64,000 nt of DNA from Methanobacteriota archaeon (GCA_002689565.1 NZGQ01000100.1:1-64000), one strand, 5' to 3'; numbered from the stretch's first letter, positions 26,005-34,266 are shown. Translations and numbers: made by a program. Notes: generated by a model not told the origin, from the letters alone.

Positions 26005-27097
26005 TGGAATATTTTCGATAGGGATCGTTACGGCGGCCACTATCGGAGATATTGTGGAATCCAAAGGAGTGGGTTCTATTCTACGTGAGAGGGATCTCTT
26101 ATCGTCAGAAGTTGGTGTACCGATTGAATTAAATGACACCGCCCAGACTGCACAAGGGCGGATGTTGATCAAGTTCAAAGATGAGGCGGAACTTAGTCTC
26201 ATTGAACACACCAAAGTCTTTATTGATAAGATCTATTATGATCCAGATCCGAGTAAGTCCAAGATGGTCATGAAGATGGCACTTGGAACTGCTCGGTTCG
26301 CATCTGGCCGACTAGGCATGGTCGATAAGAAAAATATCGACATAACAACACCTACCGCCACCATTGCGGTACGTGGAACCGATTTCACGACTACCATTGA
26401 TGAACTTGGTAGGACGTTAGTAATATTATTACCAGATGATAATGGCGATCCATCTGGAGAAATAGTGGTATCGAATGAGGCGGGTGAAGTTACACTCACT
26501 CAGGCGTATGCTTCTACGGTGGTATCAAGTTTAAATACACCACCAACCGAAACTGTAGTAATACAGGACATAACACCAGACACGATCGACAACATGTTTA
26601 TTGTTTCGCCTCCAAAGGAAGTTGAACAGTACATGGGAGGAGAAGTCGATGATGATGGTGGTACAGATTTAGGTGCATTGGATGTTGACTTTCTAGAGTT
26701 TGATGAACTAGATAAGACATTCGATGACTATGTTGGAGACGACACCTTTACTAGGTTAGACTACGATGCCCTTGATGGGAACTTCTTGGTAGATCTATTA
26801 GACGAAGTAGAGGAGTTAGTCCGAACAATGCAAGAATTAGAAGATGTCCAAGAAGGACAGGCTTCGGGGAAAATCAGACTAAGGGGTGCTGTCTGGGGTA
26901 AGAACAACGACAGTCAATATAATATTTTTGAGGAAGACAATGGAATTGTTTTCTATCGTGACGTAAACGGAGTTATTGCCTTAAACTTTTTATCTGGAGG
27001 TAGTATAACCCTAGATACAGAAGTAGACGGTTATAGAGGTACGATAACCGCAGACGGTGGAGAGGACATAGTAGTGGTTATTAGACAGGTTAATTAA
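25958..27097 (+). CDS. Secreted FecR-domain protein
   Basis: A 379-residue protein with a signal peptide (IKKILLTIVSGIFSIGIVTA). Residues about 30-170 are a FecR domain: GDIVESKGVGSILRERDLL, TAQGRMLIKFKDEAELSL, ALGTARFASGRLGM and ITTPTATIAVRGTDFTT. The remainder is acidic and ends in a beta-rich segment. Many FecR-domain proteins are anti-sigma regulators, but a signal peptide and lack of a sigma gene here suggest an envelope or scaffold role. It overlaps the first curlin gene by 47 bases and stops one base before the second. Confidence 0.82.
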   Translation: MLQYRSIKKILLTIVSGIFSIGIVTAATIGDIVESKGVGSILRERDLLSSEVGVPIELNDTAQTAQGRMLIKFKDEAELSLIEHTKVFIDKIYYDPDPSKSKMVMKMALGTARFASGRLGMVDKKNIDITTPTATIAVRGTDFTTTIDELGRTLVILLPDDNGDPSGEIVVSNEAGEVTLTQAYASTVVSSLNTPPTETVVIQDITPDTIDNMFIVSPPKEVEQYMGGEVDDDGGTDLGALDVDFLEFDELDKTFDDYVGDDTFTRLDYDALDGNFLVDLLDEVEELVRTMQELEDVQEGQASGKIRLRGAVWGKNNDSQYNIFEEDNGIVFYRDVNGVIALNFLSGGSITLDTEVDGYRGTITADGGEDIVVVIRQVN

Positions 27098-27098
27098 T

Positions 27099-27833
27099 AT
27101 GAGTAAATTCGAACGTAATTTTTGGGATGGAATGACACTTATCTTTGTGTGTTTCCTTTGTTTCGTTTCTTTCAAAACTTCCGCAGACAACGAAATCTCG
27201 TTGGAACAATCAGGTACAAACTTTAGTCTAGGTATAGAACAGGTAGGTTCACACAACGTCATACAGATGTTGAGTAGTGATTCATACAACACGACAACCT
27301 ACAGCGGATTTCTATTCATTCAATACAACGAAGATACTTCTTCTGACAACAAGATTACAATAGACGAGGTCACTGGTACTGGGAACGGTGTAAAGATCTG
27401 TCAAGGATGTGCATTCGATTATCCAGAGAGTTATACCAATCACGACTACTGGTACGATAACTGGGAAGGTGGTGGCCACACTGTTGATCTAACTATGTAC
27501 GGAGACAATAACGGTGTCTCTGTTCAACAAACAAATCAAGGTAGTTCGGACGGTCATTCTGTTGATCTACACTTAGCTGGTGACGATAACGAAGTCACTA
27601 CAATTCAACAACACGATGGTGCTAAGTCCATATACCTTACCATCTATAATGATGAGAACGATGTGTTCATTCGTCAGAAAGGTTCGGGATCGACACACAA
27701 TGCTAACATTACCCTTGATGGTACATATGGCACTGACCTAACACTAAAACAATTTAATTCAACCGCATCCTACACATTGCAACAAAATTGCTTGACAGTG
27801 GGTGGATGTTCTGTTACAATAACACAACAATGA
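27099..27833 (+). CDS. Curlin-like secreted repeat protein, second copy
   Basis: A 244-residue paralogue of the first curlin-like protein. The signal peptide runs to about residue 29 (LIFVCFLCFVSFKTSA). The first mature repeat pair NEISLEQSGTNF and LGIEQVGSHNVIQ lines up with the corresponding NEINIDQSGDTL and YIDQVGYGNK of the other copy. Later strands (VDLTMYGDNNGVSVQQ, VDLHLAGDDNEVTTIQQ, IYLTIYNDENDVFIRQ) keep the N and Q spacing typical of curlin. It ends with two cysteines and VTITQQ. The two copies may form a major/minor subunit pair as CsgA and CsgB do, which is inference. Confidence 0.8.
   Translation: MSKFERNFWDGMTLIFVCFLCFVSFKTSADNEISLEQSGTNFSLGIEQVGSHNVIQMLSSDSYNTTTYSGFLFIQYNEDTSSDNKITIDEVTGTGNGVKICQGCAFDYPESYTNHDYWYDNWEGGGHTVDLTMYGDNNGVSVQQTNQGSSDGHSVDLHLAGDDNEVTTIQQHDGAKSIYLTIYNDENDVFIRQKGSGSTHNANITLDGTYGTDLTLKQFNSTASYTLQQNCLTVGGCSVTITQQ
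27792..27820 (+). promoter_or_regulatory. Possible sigma70-like promoter inside the second curlin gene
   Basis: TTGACA at 27792-27797, a 17-base spacer and TACAAT at 27815-27820, the same arrangement as the gp44 promoter. It lies in the last codons of the curlin gene, just before the small membrane protein and cyclase genes. As it is in coding sequence, it may be chance. Confidence 0.4.
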
Positions 27834-28117
27834 GTGATATAAACATTCATATAGAAGGGACTTGTCCCGAAGAGTTCGCAGTCTGTATGACCAATGACGA
27901 GTGGGCAGATTTCATTATCGAGTATGAATTAGAACTAGGTGATGAATTGTCTTCTATGGAAATAGGTGATGCGGAAGCAGTCGCAAACTTTACGTGGGAA
28001 ATCCTTTTTCTCTCACCTTGGGAGTTGGCTTACATTGCACTTCCTATGAGTGTACTTGCATTCTATGGACTGAGCATCTACGCAGTATTTAAGTGGTTGC
28101 AGAAGAAGTTTAGTTAA
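27830..28117 (+). CDS. Small membrane protein upstream of the cyclase
   Basis: A 95-residue protein with an ATGA overlap at its start and a one-base overlap with the cyclase gene. The first 60 residues are acidic (FAVCMTNDEWADFIIEYELELGDE). One membrane helix follows (WELAYIALPMSVLAFYGLSIYAVF) with a basic tail (KWLQKKFS). Tight linkage suggests it works with the cyclase or the curli proteins. No family recognised. Confidence 0.65.
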   Translation: MSDINIHIEGTCPEEFAVCMTNDEWADFIIEYELELGDELSSMEIGDAEAVANFTWEILFLSPWELAYIALPMSVLAFYGLSIYAVFKWLQKKFS

Positions 28118-29937
28118 TGACCAAGTGGTGGAGTGTTTTACCAGTCATTGTACTGTTTGCGTTTCTAAAGATCACGCAGACAGATATTGTGAAGACCGTG
28201 CAATTCGGTTACTACGATCAGTTACAAAAAAGTCAAGAGGTCATATCTGTTGATGATATTGTACTGGTAAACATTGATGAAAGTGCCATTGAAAAGGAGG
28301 GACAATACCCTTGGCCAAGACAGACCATCGCAAAATATATAAACTCAGCTCCAAACAATACTCTACTTGTATCGACAATAATATGGTCAGAACCAGACCG
28401 ATTTGTGGGGGATCAGGAACTATCAAACTCGATCGCCCAAAAACCAGTAATACTAGCAGCCGCCCCTACTCGCCAAACTACTACAGTTGATTTAGGAATA
28501 TATGCGAACGTATCTACGTTTGGTAAACCAGTAAACTCACTCATCGACTACAGTGGATTACTGACACCACTTCCAGAACTTGCACAGATGAGTATGGGAG
28601 TAGGAGCAGTATCCGCTGAAGTCGATCAACCTACAGGTGTTCTAAGACGAGTACCACTCATGGTAGGAATCAATGGACAACCATATCCGTCTCTTGGTCT
28701 AGATGCAGTACGTGTCTGGATAGGTGAACCATCCTACACCGTTAAGTACAATCCTCTTGGTGTAGAATGGATAAGATTGGGAAAACAGGATCCTTTAATC
28801 ACAGAACCCTCTTCAGAGTTGCCTATTGCGTTCTGGCACGACTTTGCTTCACAGTCTATACTAGAACCTATTCCCGAAGGTAAGATAGCAATTCTTGGTG
28901 TAACTGCCGAGGGATATTCTAATCCAGTCGCAACCCCAAAGGGTGCAGTGTATCCCCACGAAGTTCAAGGTCATCAAATTCAGACCGTGCTTTCAGGAGT
29001 TCAAATAAAGAAACCCGACTGGACTGTATTAGTCGAAGTCTTGATTCTTCTGGTAGTATGTCTAGGAATCCTTGTAGCGGTCTATACTCTTTCCACAAAG
29101 CTTGCGGTTCTAGTGAGTTTAAGTATTCTTTGTGTCCCGATGGGTTTATCCTTCTATTTCTGGTCTGGTGGGTTTCTTTTCTTAGACGGCGTCTGGAGTT
29201 CAATTGCTGGGTTCCTTGTATTTGGTCAGTCAAGTTTCAATCAGTATTATACCACATATAAACTGAAAGAACAAGTAAAAAAACAATTCGGTACGTATTT
29301 ATCTCCAGACATGGTTTATATGTTACAGAAGGATCCATCACTTCTGAAACTTGGTGGTGAGCGCAAGGAGATGTCGTTCTTATTTATGGATATCTGTGGC
29401 TTCACTCCGATCTCAGAACACTACAAAAACAATGATGATCCAGAGGGACTGGTTGAACTGATCAACGAGTTCCTAGATGCGATGACGAAAATAATTCTCA
29501 ATAATAACGGAACCATTGATAAATACATGGGCGATTGTATCATGGCGTTCTGGAACGCTCCAGTACCTTGTGAGAATCACGCAGAGATGGCCGTCAAATC
29601 CGCAAAAGAAATAGAAGAGAAAACAGATGAACTTAGACGAAAATATAAAGAACAGGGTTTACCCCCCATCAATGTCGGCACTGGTATTAATACAGGCGAT
29701 TGCATTGTTGGTAATATGGGTAGTGAGTCAAGGTTTGACTATTCAGTCATCGGAGACGCTGTCAACCTTGCAGCCAGACTCGAAGCAACTGCCGCCCGTG
29801 GAGAGTACAAAGACTTTCCCACCATCTACTCTAGTCACACAATGGAACAACTTACCGACACTGTATCGAGACCGATAGGTCAGATCAAAGTCAAGGGTAA
29901 AGAAGAACTCATTGATATCTACACTTTCTTGAAATAA
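28117..29937 (+). CDS. CHASE2-domain class III adenylate cyclase
   Basis: A 606-residue membrane enzyme: an N-terminal membrane helix, an extracytoplasmic CHASE2 sensor (DDIVLVNIDESAIEKEGQYPW to about residue 300), three membrane helices (about 310-395) and a cytoplasmic class III cyclase domain from about 415. Catalytic residues are present: metal-binding D425 (FMDICGFT) and D473 (MGDC), purine-binding K469, and N550 and R554 in VNLAARLE. So it should be active, most likely making cAMP. Such a receptor cyclase is common in bacteria but unusual in a phage. It is the last gene of the curli-like cluster. Confidence 0.88.
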   Translation: MTKWWSVLPVIVLFAFLKITQTDIVKTVQFGYYDQLQKSQEVISVDDIVLVNIDESAIEKEGQYPWPRQTIAKYINSAPNNTLLVSTIIWSEPDRFVGDQELSNSIAQKPVILAAAPTRQTTTVDLGIYANVSTFGKPVNSLIDYSGLLTPLPELAQMSMGVGAVSAEVDQPTGVLRRVPLMVGINGQPYPSLGLDAVRVWIGEPSYTVKYNPLGVEWIRLGKQDPLITEPSSELPIAFWHDFASQSILEPIPEGKIAILGVTAEGYSNPVATPKGAVYPHEVQGHQIQTVLSGVQIKKPDWTVLVEVLILLVVCLGILVAVYTLSTKLAVLVSLSILCVPMGLSFYFWSGGFLFLDGVWSSIAGFLVFGQSSFNQYYTTYKLKEQVKKQFGTYLSPDMVYMLQKDPSLLKLGGERKEMSFLFMDICGFTPISEHYKNNDDPEGLVELINEFLDAMTKIILNNNGTIDKYMGDCIMAFWNAPVPCENHAEMAVKSAKEIEEKTDELRRKYKEQGLPPINVGTGINTGDCIVGNMGSESRFDYSVIGDAVNLAARLEATAARGEYKDFPTIYSSHTMEQLTDTVSRPIGQIKVKGKEELIDIYTFLK

Positions 29938-29943
29938 TTTTAA

Positions 29944-29981
29944 GAAAACGCTTGACAAACTTGTTTTGAATATGATATAAT
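29944..29981 (+). promoter_or_regulatory. Promoter module (AAAACG element, TTGACA, TATAAT)
   Basis: GAAAACGC directly precedes TTGACA (29952-29957), then an 18-base spacer and TATAAT at 29976-29981. The GAAAACGCTTGACA block recurs at 50596, 53119 and 54448. An imperfect dyad (29926-29946, TTCTTGAAAT against ATTTTAAGAA) overlaps the cyclase gene end just upstream. Confidence 0.82.
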
Positions 29982-30033
29982 TACTACGTAATCATGGGAA
30001 TGAACCTGTGGTTCTTTGAGAAGGAAATATATT

Positions 30034-30156
30034 ATGAGTTGTAATTATAAAGAACAAATGCTCGAGATGCTTTATGAAGAAGCGCTAGAGATGGGAATGG
30101 ACGATGACCAAGCGGCCAATTACGCAGAAATGCAGTTTGAATTGAGGAGTGCATAA
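30034..30156 (+). CDS. Small acidic protein, 40 residues
   Basis: A 40-residue ORF with AAGGA at 30021-30025 upstream of ATG 30034. It is acidic and helical (EQMLEMLYEEALEMGMDDDQ). It is the first gene of the unit that contains the DUF932-like protein. Function unknown. Confidence 0.6.
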   Translation: MSCNYKEQMLEMLYEEALEMGMDDDQAANYAEMQFELRSA

Positions 30157-30157
30157 G

Positions 30158-31129
30158 ATGAGTTTTCAAGATAACGTGTTACAGATAGAGACGATGGCAT
30201 ACGCTGGATCGTCACCTTGGGGAGAGATCGGAACGTCCGTTTCAAATGATCTATCACCACAACAAATGATGGACAAGGCTGGATTAGACTGGTCTGTCGA
30301 TAAAGTACCTACCTATGCAGATTATAACGGTGAGAAAATCCCTACAGGGATGGAAGCACTTGTTAGATCTTCGGATAACAAAGTACTTACCCAAGTGGGT
30401 GGGAACTGGGAACCAGTCCAGAATGAGACTGCGTTTGAGTTCTTTAATGAGTACTGTCTAGAAGGTGGTATGGAAATGCATACTGCTGGATCACTGAAAG
30501 GTGGTAAGATGGTATGGGCTCTTGCGAAGATCAATGAGTCGTTCGATGTACTGAAAGGAGACCAAGTTGATTCTTACTTGTTGTTCTCTAATCCACACGA
30601 GTACGGTAAGGCAGTAGACGTTAGGTTTACTCCGATTAGGGTTTCATGTATGAATACTCTTGCCCTTGCTCTTAAAGGTACTGCGATCAATGGTGTCAAG
30701 ATGAACCATAGAAAGGAGTTTGATGCAAACCACGTCAAAATGACTATGGGACTTGCACACGAGAAGTTCGACAAGTTCAGAGAGATGTCTCAGTACTTGT
30801 GTTCTAAACAGTTCTCTATGGATAACCTAATCCAGTACTACAACGAAGTGTTCCCTAGAACATACGAGGGTAAGAACCCACCTGTAGTAAAAGAGTACAA
30901 TGACTTGACCACTAACGCCAAGAAAGCGTTTGACCTACTAGAGACTCAGCCAGGAGCAGAGTTCGGAAGAGGTTCTTGGTGGCAAGCACTCAACTCTGTG
31001 ACCTACTTGACTGATCACGTCATGGGTAGGGAAGCAGATTCCAGAATGACTTCTGCTTGGTATGGTGCAAACCAGAACAGGAAAGTCAAGGCTGTCGATA
31101 AAGCAGTAGAGTTCGCCACCGCTGCTTAA
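30158..31129 (+). CDS. DUF932-like (phage/plasmid TIGR03299-type) protein
   Basis: A 323-residue protein with the features of the DUF932 family found in phages and plasmids: an N-terminal WGEIGTSVSNDLSP, LVRSSDNKVLTQVGGNWEPVQN, VRFTPIRVSCMNTLALAL and a C-terminal WQALNSVTYLTDHVMGR. GAGGAG ahead of 30158 supports the start. The molecular function of the family is unsettled. A strong terminator follows. Confidence 0.85.
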   Translation: MSFQDNVLQIETMAYAGSSPWGEIGTSVSNDLSPQQMMDKAGLDWSVDKVPTYADYNGEKIPTGMEALVRSSDNKVLTQVGGNWEPVQNETAFEFFNEYCLEGGMEMHTAGSLKGGKMVWALAKINESFDVLKGDQVDSYLLFSNPHEYGKAVDVRFTPIRVSCMNTLALALKGTAINGVKMNHRKEFDANHVKMTMGLAHEKFDKFREMSQYLCSKQFSMDNLIQYYNEVFPRTYEGKNPPVVKEYNDLTTNAKKAFDLLETQPGAEFGRGSWWQALNSVTYLTDHVMGREADSRMTSAWYGANQNRKVKAVDKAVEFATAA

Positions 31130-31136
31130 CCTTTGG

Positions 31137-31162
31137 GGGGATCGAAAGATCCCCTTTTTTTT
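31137..31162 (+). terminator. Intrinsic terminator
   Basis: A 7-bp stem (GGGGATC with GATCCCC), GAAA tetraloop and a run of eight T. It closes the DUF932 transcription unit and sits directly before the next promoter. Confidence 0.92.
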
Positions 31163-31182
31163 CTTATTTCGAAAAAAAGTGC

Positions 31183-31211
31183 TTGACAATTGTTGCCCAG
31201 TGTTTTATAAT
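31183..31211 (+). promoter_or_regulatory. Sigma70-like promoter with shared leader
   Basis: TTGACA at 31183-31188, a 17-base spacer and TATAAT at 31206-31211. From 31204 to 31231 it is identical to 53148-53175, covering the -10 box and the start of the leader. Confidence 0.87.
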
Positions 31212-31231
31212 ACTTGTATTGAGAATGAGAA
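31204..31231 (+). repeat. 28-base direct repeat, promoter -10 and leader (second copy at 53148-53175)
   Basis: Identical 28 bases spanning the -10 box and first 20 or so bases of two transcripts. Both leaders continue into a purine-rich ribosome binding region. Likely a duplicated early-promoter module. Confidence 0.85.
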
Positions 31232-31238
31232 GAGAGAG

Positions 31239-31487
31239 ATGATTATGTACCAACCAATGACTTACGATTTTTCCAATTCAGATGATGTTATGATTTACTA
31301 CTACAACATCAACACTGATACCTTTCACACCAAAATTGAATGGTTAGATCAGAACGAACTGATCGACCAAATCATCGTTGATGCGGATGCAACCGCACAA
31401 GAGATCGATGAGATCTTCGTTGCGATTTATCCCCACTACAACACTGATCTGAAATCACTACTTGAATCTTTTGAGGATGTAGCATAA
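31239..31487 (+). CDS. Small acidic protein upstream of the metalloprotease
   Basis: An 82-residue protein. The purine-rich AGAAGAGAGAG sequence supports ATG 31239, with a second ATG two codons later. The sequence is acidic (SNSDDVMIYYYNINTDTFHT, IIVDADATAQEIDEIF). It shares one base with the next gene. No family recognised. Confidence 0.65.
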   Translation: MIMYQPMTYDFSNSDDVMIYYYNINTDTFHTKIEWLDQNELIDQIIVDADATAQEIDEIFVAIYPHYNTDLKSLLESFEDVA

Positions 31488-32137
31488 TGGCTAATTACGA
31501 TAGTATTGAATACGCAACCTACCTGTTGAAACACGAACAGAAACAGAACAAGGGGGCGAAGTCCAAAGATTCTGAACGAACCAAAACCTATCAAGCGGAG
31601 TGGATGTTCCAACGTCAGATTCTAGACGTGACCTTTGCTGACATTGCTGAGGCAGAGAAGTTCGCCAAGAAGATTTACAAATCCAAGACTTGGTCAAAGT
31701 TGTGGCAAGAATCGATCAACGATAATGTTGCGAAGATTTTTGATGCGACTCCACGTATTGTTGCGATGAACGCTCGAAACAAGAAGAACTCTGGTTACAC
31801 CAATGGTCGTACTGTGACTCTTGCACAAACTGGTCTGAACCGTTACACACTACTTCATGAACTGGCACACTGTCTCGGTCACATGCATCACGGTCGTTCG
31901 TTCCGTCAGTGTCTACTGAAACTGGTCGGTGTGTTCATGGGTGCAGAAGAGAAGGCGATTCTCAAGAACGAATTCAAACGAAAAGGTCTTGCGTGTGGTA
32001 ACGCTCGTAAGGCATTGAGTTTCGACAAGTGGATTGCAGCTCGTGATCGAATGGAAGATCTACGAGTTAAACGTCAAATAGAAAAAGAGAAGAGAGATCG
32101 TGCCAGATGGGATGCGATCATCCAACCGTGTGAATAA
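31487..32137 (+). CDS. SprT-like zinc metalloprotease-type protein
   Basis: A 216-residue protein with the zinc motif HELAHCLGHMHHG (about residues 124-136), fitting HExxH plus a distal His as in SprT/Wss1-like proteases. Those enzymes cut proteins cross-linked to DNA. The C-terminus is charged and helical (RMEDLRVKRQIEKEKRDRAR). It lies in an early-type transcription unit. The substrate is unknown. Confidence 0.72.
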   Translation: MANYDSIEYATYLLKHEQKQNKGAKSKDSERTKTYQAEWMFQRQILDVTFADIAEAEKFAKKIYKSKTWSKLWQESINDNVAKIFDATPRIVAMNARNKKNSGYTNGRTVTLAQTGLNRYTLLHELAHCLGHMHHGRSFRQCLLKLVGVFMGAEEKAILKNEFKRKGLACGNARKALSFDKWIAARDRMEDLRVKRQIEKEKRDRARWDAIIQPCE

Positions 32138-32140
32138 ATA
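32133..32140 (+). promoter_or_regulatory. Possible late promoter variant (AATAAATA)
   Basis: One mismatch to TATAAATA, 28 bases before the ATG at 32169. Overlaps the stop codon of the metalloprotease gene. Weak evidence. Confidence 0.3.
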
Positions 32141-32168
32141 GACCAAACGGATTTAGAGGTTACAACAG

Positions 32169-32408
32169 ATGAAACATAAACGACAAACGTTAGACTGGTA
32201 TGTAAAATGGTTTGCATCAATCACTATGATTGGCGCCATGTCTATACGTGGAGTAGAAGGGTTACAGGTAATTGATTTGATGTTATCTGTAATAGGTGTA
32301 ATGGGATGGTTATGGGTATCGATACTATGGAAAGATCGGGCATTGATACTTGTCAATGGACTAGGATTAACCTTCTTGTTACGTAATTTAATCGAAAATA
32401 TAACTTGA
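32169..32408 (+). CDS. Small multi-helix membrane protein (DUF6552-like)
   Basis: A 79-residue protein with two or three membrane helices (WYVKWFASITMIGAMSIRG, VIDLMLSVIGVMGWLWVSI, ALILVNGLGLTFLLRNLI). I associate the WKDRALI pattern with a small uncharacterised membrane family seen in marine bacteria and phages. Its TGA stop is within the -35 box of the next promoter. Confidence 0.65.
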   Translation: MKHKRQTLDWYVKWFASITMIGAMSIRGVEGLQVIDLMLSVIGVMGWLWVSILWKDRALILVNGLGLTFLLRNLIENIT

Positions 32409-32433
32409 CAAATCTCATGACTAGTGTTATACT
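32405..32433 (+). promoter_or_regulatory. Sigma70-like promoter for the nuclease gene
   Basis: TTGACA at 32405-32410, a 17-base spacer and TATACT at 32428-32433 with TGT before it. Contains the upstream stop codon in the -35 box. Confidence 0.82.
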
Positions 32434-32460
32434 AAGGCTAGTTAATGGGAAAGGATGAAT

Positions 32461-33141
32461 ATGAACTTTATACATGAAAACGTTGAATTGACTGAGATGA
32501 ATGCCGTTACTACGGACTCTGGTCGTAAATACAAAACGCCAGAGGGAGTCAATCTTCCTTCTATCACTACAGTATTATCCATACTATCACGTGAGTCTAT
32601 TGCGAAGTGGCGTGCTAAAGTTGGTCATGAGGAAGCGAATCGTATTTCTCACCGTGCATCAACTCGTGGTACGGCAGTTCACGAAATCATTGAGAAGTAT
32701 GTAAACAATGATCCCAACTTCAAGGAAGGATACACGCCTGATATTATTGCATCATTCCTTGATCTCAAACCTATCCTTGATGAACGTCTGACTAAAGTGT
32801 ATGCCCAAGAGGCTCCACTATATTCTAATCATCTGGGTGTCGCTGGTCGTGTTGACTGTGTCGGTATCTTTGATGGTAAACCGTCAATCATCGATTACAA
32901 AACTTCGATGAAACCTAAACGTAAAGACTGGATTAAAAACTACTTCATGCAAGAATCTGCGTATGCAATCATGTGGGAAGAACGTACTGGTCAACCTATT
33001 GTACAGTTGGTTACTATCATCTCTGTTGATGGTAATGATCCTCAAGTGTTCATCGAACATCGTGATAACTGGGTTCGTCCGTTAAAAGAAACTATAGAAA
33101 AATACAACGAGGAACAAAGTTCTACTTCCGTTTTGTTATAA
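32461..33141 (+). CDS. PD-(D/E)XK exonuclease (RecB-like)
   Basis: A 226-residue protein. The nuclease core is GVAGRVDCVGIFDG then SIIDYKTS (D...D-x-K) at about residues 125-150, with an upstream RGTAVHEIIEKYV helix that supplies a His-Glu pair and QESAYAIMWEE after the core, as in Cas4/RecB-type nucleases. Marine T4-like phages commonly carry this gene. AAGG at 32451-32454 suits ATG 32461; ATG 32455 is also possible. Confidence 0.8.
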   Translation: MNFIHENVELTEMNAVTTDSGRKYKTPEGVNLPSITTVLSILSRESIAKWRAKVGHEEANRISHRASTRGTAVHEIIEKYVNNDPNFKEGYTPDIIASFLDLKPILDERLTKVYAQEAPLYSNHLGVAGRVDCVGIFDGKPSIIDYKTSMKPKRKDWIKNYFMQESAYAIMWEERTGQPIVQLVTIISVDGNDPQVFIEHRDNWVRPLKETIEKYNEEQSSTSVLL

Positions 33142-33144
33142 ATA
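33137..33144 (+). promoter_or_regulatory. T4-type late promoter
   Basis: Exact TATAAATA overlapping the stop codon of the nuclease gene, 47 bases before ATG 33184. It opens the block of internal-protein-like genes. A sigma70-like -10 (TATAAT at 33149-33154) lies beside it but has no good -35. Confidence 0.68.
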
Positions 33145-33183
33145 GTGTTATAATTAATTTAAATTAATTCACTAGGGAAAAAG

Positions 33184-34266
33184 ATGAAGAAATTTAGAAC
33201 ACACTATTTGGAAGAAAAGAGAGTGGATACGACTGCTACGGCAGCGTATACAGAGTTGTATCCTGCTCTCATGTTCAACAATAACTACCGACCAACATCA
33301 GCAGAAGATGTTAAGAAGTTTGTCTATCGTTGTAACTTAAAGGATGCTCGTAGTAAAAAGACGTTCATCAACATGGCTGGAACTGATCCAGCTTCCGCAC
33401 AGATGTATATCGACAAGATGGCGGGATTCACCCCCACATTAATAAAGACTAAACTAGAGAATGCGATTGGTATTACCAACTATCTCTATGATCTTCATGC
33501 AAGCAAACCTATTAAAGATGTTAAGTGGGGTTTCCGTGACAAACCACGAGGCGTTCCTCGTAATCACGCTGGTGATATTTTTGTTAACTTCCAAGATGGA
33601 AGCATGATAGGTATCAGTCTCAAAGCAGGAACCAAGAAATCAAAAGAACCTCTACTCAACAGTTACGTCAATACCCAATACAAGAAGATCGGCAAAGAAG
33701 ACAAACTATCTGATCTAGAGGGTGCGTTGTGGGATAGTGTGTATTCCAAACTGCCTGGATTACCAGACGATGTAACTAAAGACAATTACATGAGTAAGAA
33801 GGCACCAGTCAGACAAGCGTATCTAGATTATTATCTCGACAGTGAATCAGAAGCGGATATTCTCTATGCGGTGATGGCGAGAATCTCTCGTGAGAAGTTT
33901 GTTGAACAACTTAATACTCTTTCCCTAGACGAGTTTAAGTCGTGGATTGGAGCAAACTTTAATTTACAAAAACCACAAGAACCACCTCTAGTACTTGTTA
34001 AAGCAGTTAAGGCGACTGCCGAACAAAAGGGTGATGGACTACAAGATGCACTACCTATGGTAACTGGATTTAAAGCAAAACTGAATACCAAGTCCGTCCA
34101 AGAATGGTGGATTGATTTGGATACTCCTGACGGTTCTAAACGTCTATCAATGACTATCCGTTCAGATGCTGGTGTTAGAGCGGGTAAGAAGTTAGCTGGT
34201 CTAGGTAAACTCGGTAAGTTTACTGCATTGAAACTACAATATAATGGTATATCGGATCTCGCATAA
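33184..34266 (+). CDS. Conserved late protein with capsid-targeting-like N-terminus
   Basis: A 360-residue protein starting MKKFRTHYLEEKR, which resembles the T4 internal-protein targeting start (MKTYQEFIAEA). The central DIFVNFQDGSMIGISLKAG has an acidic-strand-strand-Lys arrangement similar to a PD-(D/E)XK nuclease core. That is a hint, not proof. It precedes a ligase-like protein with the same kind of N-terminus, and the two genes share one base. It may be packaged in the head. Confidence 0.65.
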   Translation: MKKFRTHYLEEKRVDTTATAAYTELYPALMFNNNYRPTSAEDVKKFVYRCNLKDARSKKTFINMAGTDPASAQMYIDKMAGFTPTLIKTKLENAIGITNYLYDLHASKPIKDVKWGFRDKPRGVPRNHAGDIFVNFQDGSMIGISLKAGTKKSKEPLLNSYVNTQYKKIGKEDKLSDLEGALWDSVYSKLPGLPDDVTKDNYMSKKAPVRQAYLDYYLDSESEADILYAVMARISREKFVEQLNTLSLDEFKSWIGANFNLQKPQEPPLVLVKAVKATAEQKGDGLQDALPMVTGFKAKLNTKSVQEWWIDLDTPDGSKRLSMTIRSDAGVRAGKKLAGLGKLGKFTALKLQYNGISDLA

